Shown here: positions 26,787-35,800 of the stretch, piece after piece | Layout of the letters: every line of letters starts with the position of its first letter | Numbering within the stretch: the first letter of the stretch is position 1 | NCBI GenBank assembly: GCA_036386415.1 | Contig: DASVVT010000073.1 | Span: 1-36,979 of the forward strand | Origin: DASVVT01 sp036386415 | GTDB taxonomy: Bacteria > Acidobacteriota > Blastocatellia > Pyrinomonadales > Pyrinomonadaceae | Length of the DNA stretch: 36,979 nucleotides | Reading direction: 5' to 3' | Notes under the pieces: generated by a model | Seen by the model: the letters and a program-made list of their open reading frames with translations, nothing else | What the model was told of the DNA's origin: nothing | Database searches by the model: none | Made by a program: the position numbers and the translations under genes

Positions 26787-26921
26787 GGCGATGAATGGGA
26801 GCTAAGCTCTAAGTACACCATTCATCGCCGCTTCGTTCACATTCAATTACGAATGTGAGGGCGCACTGGACGTCCTCACCCCGCCCAGCGCTAGACGGAC
26901 ACTTTCAGCATCCGTCCGAGT
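26787..26921. other. Cluster of hairpins, possible structured RNA
   Basis: Hairpin 1: CGGCGATGAATGG (26786-26798 region) pairs with CCATTCATCGCCG (26818-26830), with a nested GAGC-TAA-GCTC. Hairpin 2: CACATTC-AATTAC-GAATGTG (26838-26857). A competing GTGAGG/CCTCAC pair lies at 26855-26879. Hairpin 3: GACGGA...TCCGTC (26894-26916). The dense, ordered structures over 135 bp fit a small RNA or leader, but no known class is recognised and the strand is undecided. Confidence 0.4.
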
Positions 26922-27209
26922 GGCGCGCATTCTACCCTACTAACAGTTTTGCGTCAATGCTTTTCCCTGAGCAGATATAATCAATTTTCGGCGACGTATT
27001 CCAGCCGTGGGAGAGGGGGGCTGGCAGCCGCGCGGTCTCTAAATTTAAGAGCCGCGATTCCATCTCACTCTTCCCTTGCCCGCCCTCTCTTGTATAAAAT
27101 AAACGGGTCGAAGCATGGGAGCCGCTTCGGACGCGTGATCTTGGCTCCCGCTCTCATCGGGTTAAGCGATGAAGGGATTGTTTGATCTACGCTCACCGGC
27201 AGAAGGTTT

Positions 27210-28343
27210 ATGAGCACGGGGGTTGAAACGACAAATCAAATCGCCTCTCAGCACCTTTCACAAGGAGATGTTTGGTCTTTGCTCTCCGGGATTGCGTGTG
27301 CGCTCGAAGAGAGACCTTTCAAGCCGCATCCCTGGTTCAGAAGCGGCCATGCGCAGACGCTCGCCGGTTATACCTGGCCGCGTCGGTTCGCGCTGCGCGC
27401 GCACCGCACCGACAGCGAGCGCCTGTTCGAGGTCGAGCCGGGCATCAAACTCCTCGCGCACTGCCGCTGGCAGACAGACCCGCTCAGACATCCGACCATC
27501 GTGCTCACGCACGGGCTCGAAGGCTCAAGCAGCTCCATCTATATTCTTGGCACTGCCGCGAAAGCCTTCAGCGCGGGCTTCAATGTCGTGCGCGTCAATA
27601 TGCGCAACTGCGGCAACACGGAACACCTCACGCCGACGCTCTACAACAGCGGCCTCAGCAACGACCTGCGCGCCGTCGCCCACGAGTTGATCGAGCGCGA
27701 CCGCCTCTCTTCCATCTTTCTCGTAGGCTTTTCGATGAGCGGCAACATGGCGCTGAAGCTCGCAGGCGAGGATGGAGAGCATGTGCCGCCCGAGCTTTCG
27801 GCCATCTGCGCCGTCTCGCCTTCGGTTGATTTGAGCACCTGCGCCGATGCTATCGAGCAGCGCGCGAACCTTCTCTACCAGCAGTCTTTCATACGCAGCC
27901 TGCGACGCCGCATGCGTCAGAAGAAGCGCCTCTATCCAGACCTTTATGATCTGAGCGACCTGCATCTGGTGCGTACGATCCGGGATTTCGACAATCGTTA
28001 TACGGCGCTCGACGCAGGCTACAGGGATGCCGCAGATTACTACGAACGCGCGAGCGCGCTCCCGCTCATGGGTCGCATCCATACGCCGACCCTGATCATT
28101 CACGCGCAGGACGACCCCTTCATCCCTTTCCATCCGCTACACCACCCGGCGGTCGCCCAAAACCCTTACATCATTCTTCTCGATCCGCCTCACGGCGGGC
28201 ACGTCGGTTTTGTCGGCGCGGACATGGGCGGCGAAGACCGTTTCTGGGCCGAGAACCGCATCGTTCAGTTTTGCAAACTGATCCATGACCGCTCTCTCAC
28301 AGAGAGTAGTCAGCCGGTTGTGCTTCCAAGCTCAAACGATTAA
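27210..28343 (+). CDS. YheT-like alpha/beta hydrolase
   Basis: The product has 377 residues; AGAAGG lies just upstream of the ATG. The N-terminal signature FKPHPWFRSGHAQTLAGY is typical of YheT/ABHD1-3 proteins. The fold's key parts are visible: oxyanion loop THGLEGSS, nucleophile S165 in GFSMSGN, acid D291 or D292 in HAQDDPFIP, and catalytic H321 in PHGGHVGF. The nucleophile elbow has GFSMSGN rather than GxSxGG, as usual in this group. Homologues are esterases or lipid hydrolases of uncertain substrate. The next gene downstream (CNNM/HlyC) lies about 107 bp away on the same strand, with a repeat element between. Confidence 0.92.
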   Translation: MSTGVETTNQIASQHLSQGDVWSLLSGIACALEERPFKPHPWFRSGHAQTLAGYTWPRRFALRAHRTDSERLFEVEPGIKLLAHCRWQTDPLRHPTIVLTHGLEGSSSSIYILGTAAKAFSAGFNVVRVNMRNCGNTEHLTPTLYNSGLSNDLRAVAHELIERDRLSSIFLVGFSMSGNMALKLAGEDGEHVPPELSAICAVSPSVDLSTCADAIEQRANLLYQQSFIRSLRRRMRQKKRLYPDLYDLSDLHLVRTIRDFDNRYTALDAGYRDAADYYERASALPLMGRIHTPTLIIHAQDDPFIPFHPLHHPAVAQNPYIILLDPPHGGHVGFVGADMGGEDRFWAENRIVQFCKLIHDRSLTESSQPVVLPSSND

Positions 28344-28345
28344 GC

Positions 28346-28446
28346 TATTAACAGTCAAGAGTCAGGAGTCTTGAGTCTGGAGTCGATAGAAAGACCTGTC
28401 TTTTCCTTTGCCTCAATTCTACAGGCTCCTGACTCTTAACTCTAAA
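28346..28446. repeat. Inverted short-tandem element (AGTCAGGAGTC-type)
   Basis: The left arm runs TTAACAGTCAAGAGTCAGGA then GTCTTGAGTCTGGAGTC; the right arm is CAGGCTCCTGACTCTTAACT. It occupies the whole gap between the hydrolase stop and the CNNM start, leaving no recognisable ribosome site for the latter. Confidence 0.85.
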
Positions 28447-28450
28447 AATC

Positions 28451-29812
28451 ATGCTGAATGCTCTCGGTATCCTTGCTGTTTTTCTCCTCGTTTTCGCTAA
28501 CGGTTTCTTCGTGGCTTCGGAGTTTGCCCTGGTGGGTGTGCGGCGTTCGCGCATTGCGACGCTGGCGGCGGGCGGCGACCAGCGAGCCATACGCCTGTTA
28601 GGGCTGGTAGACGACCTCAACGCTTATATTTCCGCCACTCAGTTGGGCATCACGCTCGCCTCGCTCGGCCTGGGATGGTTGGGCGAACCGGCTGTCGCGC
28701 ACCTCCTCGAAAAAGTACCGTACCTTGATCGCCTTCCGCCCGCTGTGATGGAAACGCTGGCCTTTGGCGTCGCCTTCACGATTATCACGTTTCTTCACAT
28801 CGTGCTCGGTGAACTAGCGCCCAAGACGCTCGCCCTTGAGCGCGCCGAAAAAGTCGCCCTCGCTATCGCATGGCCGATGCTGATGTTTTACAAGATGTTT
28901 CGCTGGCCGATACGGCTTTTAGACTGGGCGGGCACGCGCACCGTGCGTCTCTTCGGCCTTCATCCTTCAGGCGAACACGCCTCTATTTATACGGGGGAAG
29001 AGTTGCGCCAGCTCGTAGATATTTCGCACAAGAGCGGACATCTCGAAGCCGACGAGCAACGATTAATCAATCGCATCTTCGACTTCTCGGCGGCGGAAGT
29101 TCGCGAGGCGATGGTGCCGCGTATCAACGTCGTCGCGTTGCCGGTGACGGCCACCATGGATGAGGCCGAGAAGGTTTTTTGCGAGACGGGCTATTCACGC
29201 CTGCCTGTCTATCGCGAGCGGCTCGACGAGATCATCGGCGTGCTTTTCATGAAGGACCTCGTCCCTTGCCTGCGCGCCGATCCCGCCAACTTCCATCTGG
29301 AGAAGCTGCTTCACCCGCCGATGTTCGTTCCGGCGACGGCGCGGCTCGGCAGCGTGCTCGCGCAGATGCAGTCGTCGCAAACGCACCTTCTCTTCGTCAT
29401 AGACGAGCACGGCGGCATCGAAGGCATCGTCACGCTCGAAGATTTATTGGAAGAGATCGTCGGCGAGATCAACGACGAATATGACGAAGAGGTGAGAGCG
29501 CAGGTCGTCGAAGAGAACGGCACGTTCCTTTTGGACGGGATGCTGGCCGTGCGCGACGCTAATCGCCGCTTAAATTTGCGGCTGCCGGAAGAGGCAGGCT
29601 TTACGACGCTCGCCGGATTCCTGCTCGCGAAGGCGGGACGCCTTCTCAGAGCGGGTGAGACGGTCGAACATGAAGGCGCACGCTTTACGGTCGAACGCGT
29701 TGACCGCCGCCGCATACGCCGCGTGCGCTTCACGCCCCTCAGCAAAGACGGACAGAATGGCGTGGCTGCGGCGCTTCCGTTTATCGGAGCAACACTGGTG
29801 ACGATGCTCTGA
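28451..29812 (+). CDS. CNNM/HlyC-CorC family transporter (DUF21-CBS-CorC_HlyC)
   Basis: The product has 453 residues. The DUF21/CNNM membrane domain spans about 1-190, with helices at about 3-25, 60-80, 98-120 and 135-155; it includes ANGFFVASEFALVGVRRSRI and HIVLGELAPKTLALERAEKV. A CBS pair follows at about 215-340 (VPRINVVALPVTATMDEA, VIDEHGGIEGIVTLEDLLEE), then the CorC_HlyC domain to about 440. Family members export or regulate magnesium or other divalent cations; hemolysin activity is an old and mostly incorrect name. The start abuts a repeat element and has no Shine-Dalgarno sequence, so leaderless translation or a later start is possible. Confidence 0.95.
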   Translation: MLNALGILAVFLLVFANGFFVASEFALVGVRRSRIATLAAGGDQRAIRLLGLVDDLNAYISATQLGITLASLGLGWLGEPAVAHLLEKVPYLDRLPPAVMETLAFGVAFTIITFLHIVLGELAPKTLALERAEKVALAIAWPMLMFYKMFRWPIRLLDWAGTRTVRLFGLHPSGEHASIYTGEELRQLVDISHKSGHLEADEQRLINRIFDFSAAEVREAMVPRINVVALPVTATMDEAEKVFCETGYSRLPVYRERLDEIIGVLFMKDLVPCLRADPANFHLEKLLHPPMFVPATARLGSVLAQMQSSQTHLLFVIDEHGGIEGIVTLEDLLEEIVGEINDEYDEEVRAQVVEENGTFLLDGMLAVRDANRRLNLRLPEEAGFTTLAGFLLAKAGRLLRAGETVEHEGARFTVERVDRRRIRRVRFTPLSKDGQNGVAAALPFIGATLVTML

Positions 29813-29837
29813 CATCTGGTCGCAAAATGAAGTAATT

Positions 29838-29956
29838 CCAGAGAGCAGAATCAAAGAGGATAGGGACGATCCACGAATCAACACGAAACGACACGAAATG
29901 AGAGGAAGTTTCGTGTCGTTTCGTGTCGCTTAGTGGATCGTCCCACGCCCTCTTTT
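29838..29956. repeat. CCACGAA palindromic element, copy 2
   Basis: It opens CCAGAGAGCAGAAT (29838-29851), identical to copy 1 at 7578. The palindrome's left arm is GATCCACGAATCAACACGAA with ACGACACGAAA, and the right arm TTTCGTGTCGTTTCGTGTCG with CTTAGTGGATC; a CCTCTTTTATTT tail follows. The core differs from copy 1 but the two arms remain complementary, showing compensatory change. Confidence 0.88.
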
Positions 29957-29982
29957 ATTTGCAATCTGGTCTGAGATGGTAG

Positions 29983-30054
29983 CAGGGGCAGGAATCCAAA
30001 AGCCCTGCCCGAATCGAGAGACGAGAAAACGGGCAGGGACTTTACCTGCCCCTA
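29983..30054. repeat. GGGGCAGG palindromic repeat at the anti-sigma gene 3' end
   Basis: Nested pairs GGGGCAGG...CCTGCCCC and CCCTGCCCG...CGGGCAGGG form a two-part stem across about 70 bp. The right arm ends one base before the stop codon of the minus-strand zinc-finger gene. Confidence 0.75.
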
Positions 30055-30540
30055 CTATTTGTTGGGTTCCGGGTCAGATTGATTTTCCGGCCTGGTCTCT
30101 TCGGCGGTCGCGTCCTCGCTCGCCGCAGCCGCCTCATCTTTTCGCCGGAAGTCGTCAGCCGGAGCATGATAGGCGAAGACCGCATCTCCAGCGTCGTCTG
30201 CGGAAGGGAGCACGCGCGCGGCCAGGTCTTGCAGGAGGCGACGGATGCGTCCAGGCTCTTCGGTCGAAGCGGGGGTGTGCGGCTCGGCTGCGCTCGTTTC
30301 GGAGTCCAGGCGAACCAGTTGCGCCGTGATGCGACGACAGAACCCACAGGAGACCAGATGCGAGATGACCGGCGCTGATTCGGTCTCCGTGAGGCGACCT
30401 TCAATAAAGGCAGAGAGGGCATCTTCGTCCAGATGCATGTCCGTGAGCATCGGCGGAGCTACAAGTGCGCTGCGTTGTAGGTGCTGATGAATCATGCGGC
30501 GCATGGCCTCGGTCTCTCTGTTTCTTTTTGGTCGCGGCAC
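30055..30540 (-). CDS. Soluble zf-HC2-like anti-sigma factor candidate
   Basis: A GTG start at 30540 is assumed; an ATG 12 codons later (30504) is an alternative. The product has 161 residues from the GTG. The zinc-binding anti-sigma motif is at about 36-75: HLDEDALSAFIEGRLTETES then H61-x3-C65-x2-C68 (HLVSCGFC). No transmembrane segment follows; the C-terminal half is Ala/Glu/Asp-rich and disordered in appearance. The gene begins 34 nt after the stop of the sigma-factor gene, so the two form an operon, and it probably binds that sigma factor. A soluble, zinc-bearing anti-sigma would suggest a cytoplasmic (redox) signal, as for RsrA/ChrR; this is inference. Confidence 0.82.
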   Translation of the reverse strand: MPRPKRNRETEAMRRMIHQHLQRSALVAPPMLTDMHLDEDALSAFIEGRLTETESAPVISHLVSCGFCRRITAQLVRLDSETSAAEPHTPASTEEPGRIRRLLQDLAARVLPSADDAGDAVFAYHAPADDFRRKDEAAAASEDATAEETRPENQSDPEPNK

Positions 30541-30574
30541 CGTATCTTTCGAGGCCTCCCTTCCGAGTAGACGG

Positions 30575-31699
30575 CTATTCGCCCCTGCCTTTGCTCAAAT
30601 TCTCCGCAGGGACATCGGTTAAATGGCGGCGCACGTCTTCGCTTGCCAAATCTTCCGTCGCCATCTCAATGCAGATATCAATCTCTTCGGCGCTCAAGCC
30701 GCCCTTCTCTTCCAATTCACTGCGAAAGCGGTCAAGCACCTTACTGTAAACCTTCTCCAGCCAGCGCATCACGGTCGATTCGTGAACGCGGCTCTCGGGC
30801 GTAATCGTGCGCCGCTTCGACTGGCGCTGAAACCAGCGCCTGAGCGGCGAGGCCGGCTCTTCGACGAGCCGTGCGATCTCACGCAGCTTCAATCCTTCGA
30901 CGTGGTAGTAGAGCAGCAAGAGCTTCTCGTGGTCGTCTAAGGTCGAGAGCGAAGTATCCAGAGCCGCGACGGTCGCCGACGCGTAACGTTCGCGTGCGAT
31001 ACGGTCTACCATCGCCCCTTCGCCTCCGCGCGCTTCTGCGCGCCAGCCCGGTCGATCATGCGTCTCGCCTCCACTCTCCGACCAATCGTCTATTGAAATC
31101 TCGTCGTGCCGCGCGCGGTGCATGTCTATGACGGCGTGCCAGACGACCGTGCGCAGCCACCCGCGTAAGGTTCCGCGCCCCGTGTAGGTCGCAAACTTTG
31201 ATTGCCTCACCCCGCTGACCACGCGCGTGCCGTAAAGCTCGACGTAAACAGAATCAATGACTTCTTCGGCATCCAACTCGACGCTCGCCAGGTGGCGCGC
31301 GATGCGCTCAATATAAGGGCGGTATGACTGGTCAAACGCCACCCAGGCGTCATCGTTGCCGCGCGCGCAGGCCAGAGCCAGATAGAGGTCTGCGACCTGA
31401 AGCTCGCCGAGAAACTGGCGAATCTGGTCAGCCGACGGAGCGTTGCCGTGAGCGTGATCGACCAGGTATTTATCGACCGCCCCTCTCACCGCAGTTCCGA
31501 AATCGGCCTCGGACACGCCGTAAGTGGGCGCAGCTTCCGCGCAGCGCGCGTAAAGCGCGTCGATGTCGGCGGCGCAATCATTCAGAGCGCCCTCAAGCTT
31601 TGTGAGAAATTGAGTCGTCACTTGGCGGGCGTGATTATAAATTAAACTGCGCGATTTCGCATAACCACTTTCGATTGACAAAGATCGTTCATGAGCCAT
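30575..31699 (-). CDS. ECF-like sigma factor with long N-terminal extension
   Basis: The ATG at 31699 is preferred; a GTG at 31735 is possible and neither has a good ribosome site. The product has about 374 residues, nearly twice an ordinary ECF sigma factor. Region 2 lies at about 115-190 (WVAFDQSYRPYIERIARHLA, FATYTGRGTLRGWLRTVVWH, AVIDMHRARHDE). Region 4 lies at about 240-300 (LSTLDDHEKLLLLYYHVEGL, KLREIARLVEEP). The first 110 residues are helical with no known domain and may receive a signal or contact the anti-sigma factor. A C-terminal tail of about 70 residues follows region 4. It directs RNA polymerase to a specific promoter set, unknown here, and is followed at once by the zinc-finger anti-sigma candidate. 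Confidence 0.88.
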   Translation of the reverse strand: MAHERSLSIESGYAKSRSLIYNHARQVTTQFLTKLEGALNDCAADIDALYARCAEAAPTYGVSEADFGTAVRGAVDKYLVDHAHGNAPSADQIRQFLGELQVADLYLALACARGNDDAWVAFDQSYRPYIERIARHLASVELDAEEVIDSVYVELYGTRVVSGVRQSKFATYTGRGTLRGWLRTVVWHAVIDMHRARHDEISIDDWSESGGETHDRPGWRAEARGGEGAMVDRIARERYASATVAALDTSLSTLDDHEKLLLLYYHVEGLKLREIARLVEEPASPLRRWFQRQSKRRTITPESRVHESTVMRWLEKVYSKVLDRFRSELEEKGGLSAEEIDICIEMATEDLASEDVRRHLTDVPAENLSKGRGE

Positions 31700-32062
31700 A
31701 ACAGCAAAGACGCAGGCCACCGTGACCCCGCACACGCGCCCTGTTTTGCGAGAAATAAGGCCATTTCAGGCAGTCTGATACCGCTTTTAAGCGAGCACAA
31801 GACGGATTCTGTATTTCTCTATCGAGCGGGCAAGAAGGATGACACAGGCGACCGCTCATGCGTTGGGGACGGCAGGGGTCAAAGAGTTTTGCTAAAAATG
31901 GGCGATAATTTATTTGGATGACCGGAGCAAGTGATAACTGAAAGAAAGACATCAAACGCAAAGGGCGCAAAGGGAAGACGCGCAAAGGACGCGAAGAAGC
32001 ATCTCCTTTGCGAAAACCTTTGCGCACCTCCAGCGTTCAAATCGCCGCTCATCGGCAATCAG
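31700..32062. other. Intergenic region upstream of the sigma-factor gene
   Basis: It contains the CGCAAAG-type repeat at 31953-32040. The 250 bp between the repeat and the sigma gene start must contain the sigma operon promoter, but no convincing boxes are seen. Confidence 0.4.
31953..32040. repeat. CGCAAAG-type palindromic repeat (5 of 5)
   Basis: It opens CAAACGCAAAGGGCGCAAAG and has GACGCGCAAAGGACGCGAAG; the right half is less complete (CTCCTTTGCG, CCTTTGCGCACCTCCAGCG, TTCAA). It lies 23 nt after the stop of the small secreted-protein gene on the minus strand. Confidence 0.85.
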
Positions 32063-32842
32063 CTACTTCTTTATCTTTTTTAAGAGACGCCCGGCGTGAT
32101 TGCGTGCGATGAGAGGAATACGCTCATCCGTACTGAGATCGCGTAGCAGCGCGACCAGTTGCTGTGGGTCTGAGAGGCCGCCCCTGGAGAGAAGGAGATC
32201 GAGATTATCCATCAATTTTGGCGCATCGAGCGGTCGGTTCTCGCGCGCGACCGTGATGTCAAAGATGAAGATGGTCTGGTCGGCGGCGCGACGGTACTCG
32301 CTGGCGAGCGCCGCAGCATCACGATTCGATGTCCAGTTGAATTCCGCCGTGCGCTCGCGCCCTCCGTGCGCCATGCGCAGGCGCATCGTCCCCATGTGTG
32401 GAAACTGGCGATCCGACTGGTATTCCTCTTCCGAATCCAGAAACCGCAGCGACTCCCATAAAGCCGTGATGCGCGACAGCGCTGCGGCTGATAATTCAAG
32501 TGGCTCAACCACCATCTCTTCGTTGCCTTTGCGCTCGAAAGAGACGCGCCCACGCCCGTCCTGACCGTGCTCGACCAGTATGCGGCTGACGATAAAGTCC
32601 GGCTGCTTGAACTCGTAAGAATAACTCACGGCGTCAGCAGCAGCAGCAGTAGTAGTAGGAGCAGCACCTTTCTGATCGCCTTCTTCCCCGTGCGTCTCTT
32701 GAACCGTAGGGGGGATGGCTGTCTTGTCGCGCTCGTTCTGCTTAACAGACTTTGTGCCTTGCGCCGTCACACAAATCGCCGCGCTCAAGACTAAAAGCGC
32801 GGCAAGTATGGTGTGGGTGATGGTTCGGTTGAAAATGCTCAC
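32063..32842 (-). CDS. Small secreted protein translationally coupled to SMC, unknown function
   Basis: The GTG start (32840-32842) overlaps the SMC stop codon in GTGA, which implies translational coupling. The product has 259 residues. It has a signal peptide (ITHTILAALLVLSAAICVTA) and a low-complexity linker with TTTAAAAA, encoded by a CAG/TAG-type microsatellite near 32632-32663. A beta-rich domain of about 115 residues follows (SYSYEFKQPDFIVSRILVEH, MRLRMAHGGRERTAEFNWTS), then a helical C-terminus (LLSRGGLSDPQQLVALLRDL). No known family is recognised. The operon link with a cytoplasmic chromosome-organising protein is surprising for an exported product. Confidence 0.8.
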   Translation of the reverse strand: MSIFNRTITHTILAALLVLSAAICVTAQGTKSVKQNERDKTAIPPTVQETHGEEGDQKGAAPTTTAAAADAVSYSYEFKQPDFIVSRILVEHGQDGRGRVSFERKGNEEMVVEPLELSAAALSRITALWESLRFLDSEEEYQSDRQFPHMGTMRLRMAHGGRERTAEFNWTSNRDAAALASEYRRAADQTIFIFDITVARENRPLDAPKLMDNLDLLLSRGGLSDPQQLVALLRDLSTDERIPLIARNHAGRLLKKIKK

Positions 32843-35800
32843 TCGAATTTCACGGAGACGAGTTTGGAGATGCCCGCCTCTTCCATCGTCACGCCGTAGA
32901 GGGCGCGCGCCATCTCCATCGTCCTCTTATTGTGCGTGATGACGATGAACTGCGTCATCTCTGCCATCTGACCGATCTTGTTGGTGAAGCGCCCGATATT
33001 GGCTTCGTCCAGCGGCGCGTCCACCTCATCCAAAAGGCAGAAGGGCGACGGACGGTAGCGAAAGATCGAGAGCACCAGGGCGAGCGCGGCCATAGCCTTC
33101 TCGCCGCCTGAGAGCAGAAGCACATTTTGCAAGCGCTTGCCCGGCGGCTGTGCGACGATGTCTATGCCGGACTCTAGCACATCGTCGGCTTCGATCAAAC
33201 TCATCTCGCCGCGACCGCCTCCGAACAACTCCTGAAACAGCTCGCCGAAGTTGCGGTTGATCTCTTCAAAGGCATGACGGAAACGTTCGCGCGAGCGTCG
33301 CTTGATCTCCCTGAGCGCCTCTTCGGTCGAAGCGATGCCGTCCGTGATGTCCTGTCGCTGGCCTGTGAGAAACTGTAGACGCTCTTCCGATTCCGTCAAC
33401 TCTTCGAGCGCCATCATATTGACCGCGCCGAAACTCTCTATGCGCGCGCGCAGCTCTTCCGTGCGCGCACGCCCGGCTTCGAGGTCGAAATCTTCATCCT
33501 GTGGACGCGCCTCAGACAACTCTTCGAGCGACTGGTTCAGTTCTGACATGCAGGCTTCGCGCACGTAAGCGAGCCGCGCCGTCGCTTCTGCGCGCTGGAC
33601 ATCAAGCTCAGCGCGTCTTTCGCGCGCCGCCGCCGCACGACGATTCAGCTCCATCAGCTCAGCCGAGAGGTTATCCGCACGCTCTCGCGCCCCTGCAACC
33701 TGCGCCGCTGCCAGGCTGATAGCCTGCTCGTCGCGCGCACGCTCCATTTCGACGCTGCTGGCGCTGCTGTCTATCTCTTCAATCGAACGTCCCAGTTCTT
33801 CAAGGCGAGCGCTTGCTTCCGTGATCTCGCGCATGTGACGCTCAAGTCTGGCTTCAAGCTCGCTGCGCTCAGCCTCCATGCGCCGGAGTTCGGCGGCCAC
33901 GGCGCGGCGTCGCTCGGCGGCGGCTGCTGCTGCTGCGCGCTGCGTGCTCAAGGCTTCGCTTTCGGCTTCCGCTTCGCGTCGCGCCAAGGCCAGAAGCGTG
34001 GCGGCCTGCGCAACCGCATCGGAAGCGGCGAGGCGCGCCGCCCCTGCCGTCTCCGCTTCCAAGAGAGCGTTGGCACGACGTTCTTCGACTTCGAGGCGCT
34101 CTTCGGCCAGGCGGGCGGCGTCATCTGCGACGACGCGTAAGTGACGCTCGGCGCGCTCGATCTCCTGCGCCAGTTGTGCAGCATTCAATTCACGCGCCAG
34201 CCCGTCGCGCTCCTCGCGCCCGATCACTTCATTGAGCAGCACGACAGAGTCTTCGAGGCCGGTCAAGATAGCGCGCGCCTGTGTGGCGACCTGTTCGGCG
34301 GAGGCAGCCTCCGCTTCGAGACCTGCGGCGCGCACCTCCAGCTCGCGCAACTCGCGCTTGAAGGCGAGCAGCCCTGCGCCCTCTTCCAGCGCTCTTGCGT
34401 CGCCCGCAGCAACCAGTTGACCGCCCGCCACCCAATCACCATCCGTCGTCACGTACATCTCGCCGGTCGCGAGCGACATCGTCATAGCGTGATCCAGATT
34501 GGAGGCGATGCGCGCGTTCATCTTCTCAGGGATCGTGCGGCTCAAGACGGCCAGAAGCTCGCGCGGTGCGCCGAGCAGATCATGTATACGCACGTCTCCG
34601 AGAGACGCACCGTCGTCGCCCCCCGTGTGAGATGAGTTCGCGCCCTCCTCCTCCTCCTGCCCGTTCTTATACGCGGCGAGGATGTCGGCCTCTTCGCTTG
34701 CGCCGTGCAGACCTGCGACGAGGAAGCTCGCCCGACCCGCATCATTTTCTCTGAGCCAGAGGGCAGCGCGCGCAGCATCATCAGGCGTCGGCACGATGAC
34801 TGATTGAAGGGTGGAGCCGAGCGCTCCCTCGACGGCGCGCTCCCAACGAGATTCGACCTGGAGCATGTCTGCGAGCGTGCCCATGAAGTGGAATTCCTCC
34901 ACCGCATCGCCCGCAGAGAAGAGGCGTTGGACGGCTGGCGAATAATGCGCGCGTCGCTCATCCAATTCCTTCAGGCTATCCAGACGGTGGCGCGTGCGCG
35001 AGAACTCGTCGCGCACCTGCGCTAGTTGCGCGTCGGCGTCCGAGACGGCTTCGTGACCCTCCACGACACGATGCACGGCGGTCTCGCGTTCGGTCATCAG
35101 CTTGGCGAGACGCTCGCGCGCTATTTCTATCTCCTGGTTGAGGCTTTCGGCTTCAGCGGCGCGCTCTACGTGAAGGGCTGCGGCGCGTTCGCCTTCGCGC
35201 GCCAGACCTTCAGCTTGCAGCGCGAGCCGTTCGAGCGTCGCCTCAAGCTGGCGGCTGATCTCCATCAATCGCTCGGCCACAGCCGTGTGCTGTAGAAGCT
35301 CTGCGCGCGCGCTTTCAATCAGCGCTTCAGCCTCCAAAGCTTCAACCATCTTCTGACTGTAAGAGGCTTCAGCCGATTGTAGCTGTAGCGCGCTCTCTTC
35401 ACTCTCGGCGCGCTGCCCCGCCTCCTGCTCGCGCAGGCGCTCGCACTCTTGCTCGACGCTCGCGAGGCGTGCGCGCACCTCTCCCATCTCACTCTGGACA
35501 GCCTCGCGCCGACGCTCAAGCCCGACCGCCTGCTCCTGCTGGTAGCCGCGCTCGCGCATCCTTCGGTCGCGCTGCAATTCGGCCTCGGCAGCGCGGGCGC
35601 GCGCCTCTGCCAGCGATTCTTCAAGCGTGCGTGCTTCCTGCGTCGCGCGGCGCGCATCCTCTTCCCGCACAGCCAGTTCCTCTGCGAGGGCGCGCTCCGT
35701 CTCATTGGCTTCACGGAGCTGGAGTCGCGTCTCTTCGAGCAAGGATGCGAGCGTGCGTTCCTCCGCGACGTAAACGCGGCGAAGCAACTCGCGCAGTTCC

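Larger units (their letters stand above)
26475..27209. other. Long divergent intergenic region
   Basis: It holds a CGCAAAG-type repeat (26661-26749) and a cluster of hairpins (26787-26921), both listed. Beyond these, 27025-27055 has a CGCGG/CCGCG hairpin with an inner CTCT/AGAG stem. No tRNA or small gene was recognised. Confidence 0.5.

Noticed and set aside
29813..30054. Possible small gene or tRNA in the gap between CNNM and the zinc-finger gene
   Set aside because: The space is fully accounted for by two palindromic repeats; no cloverleaf or T-loop motif is present.
32632..32663. CAG/TAG microsatellite as a phase-variation switch
   Set aside because: The repeat unit is three bases, so length change keeps the frame and would only alter the Thr/Ala linker.
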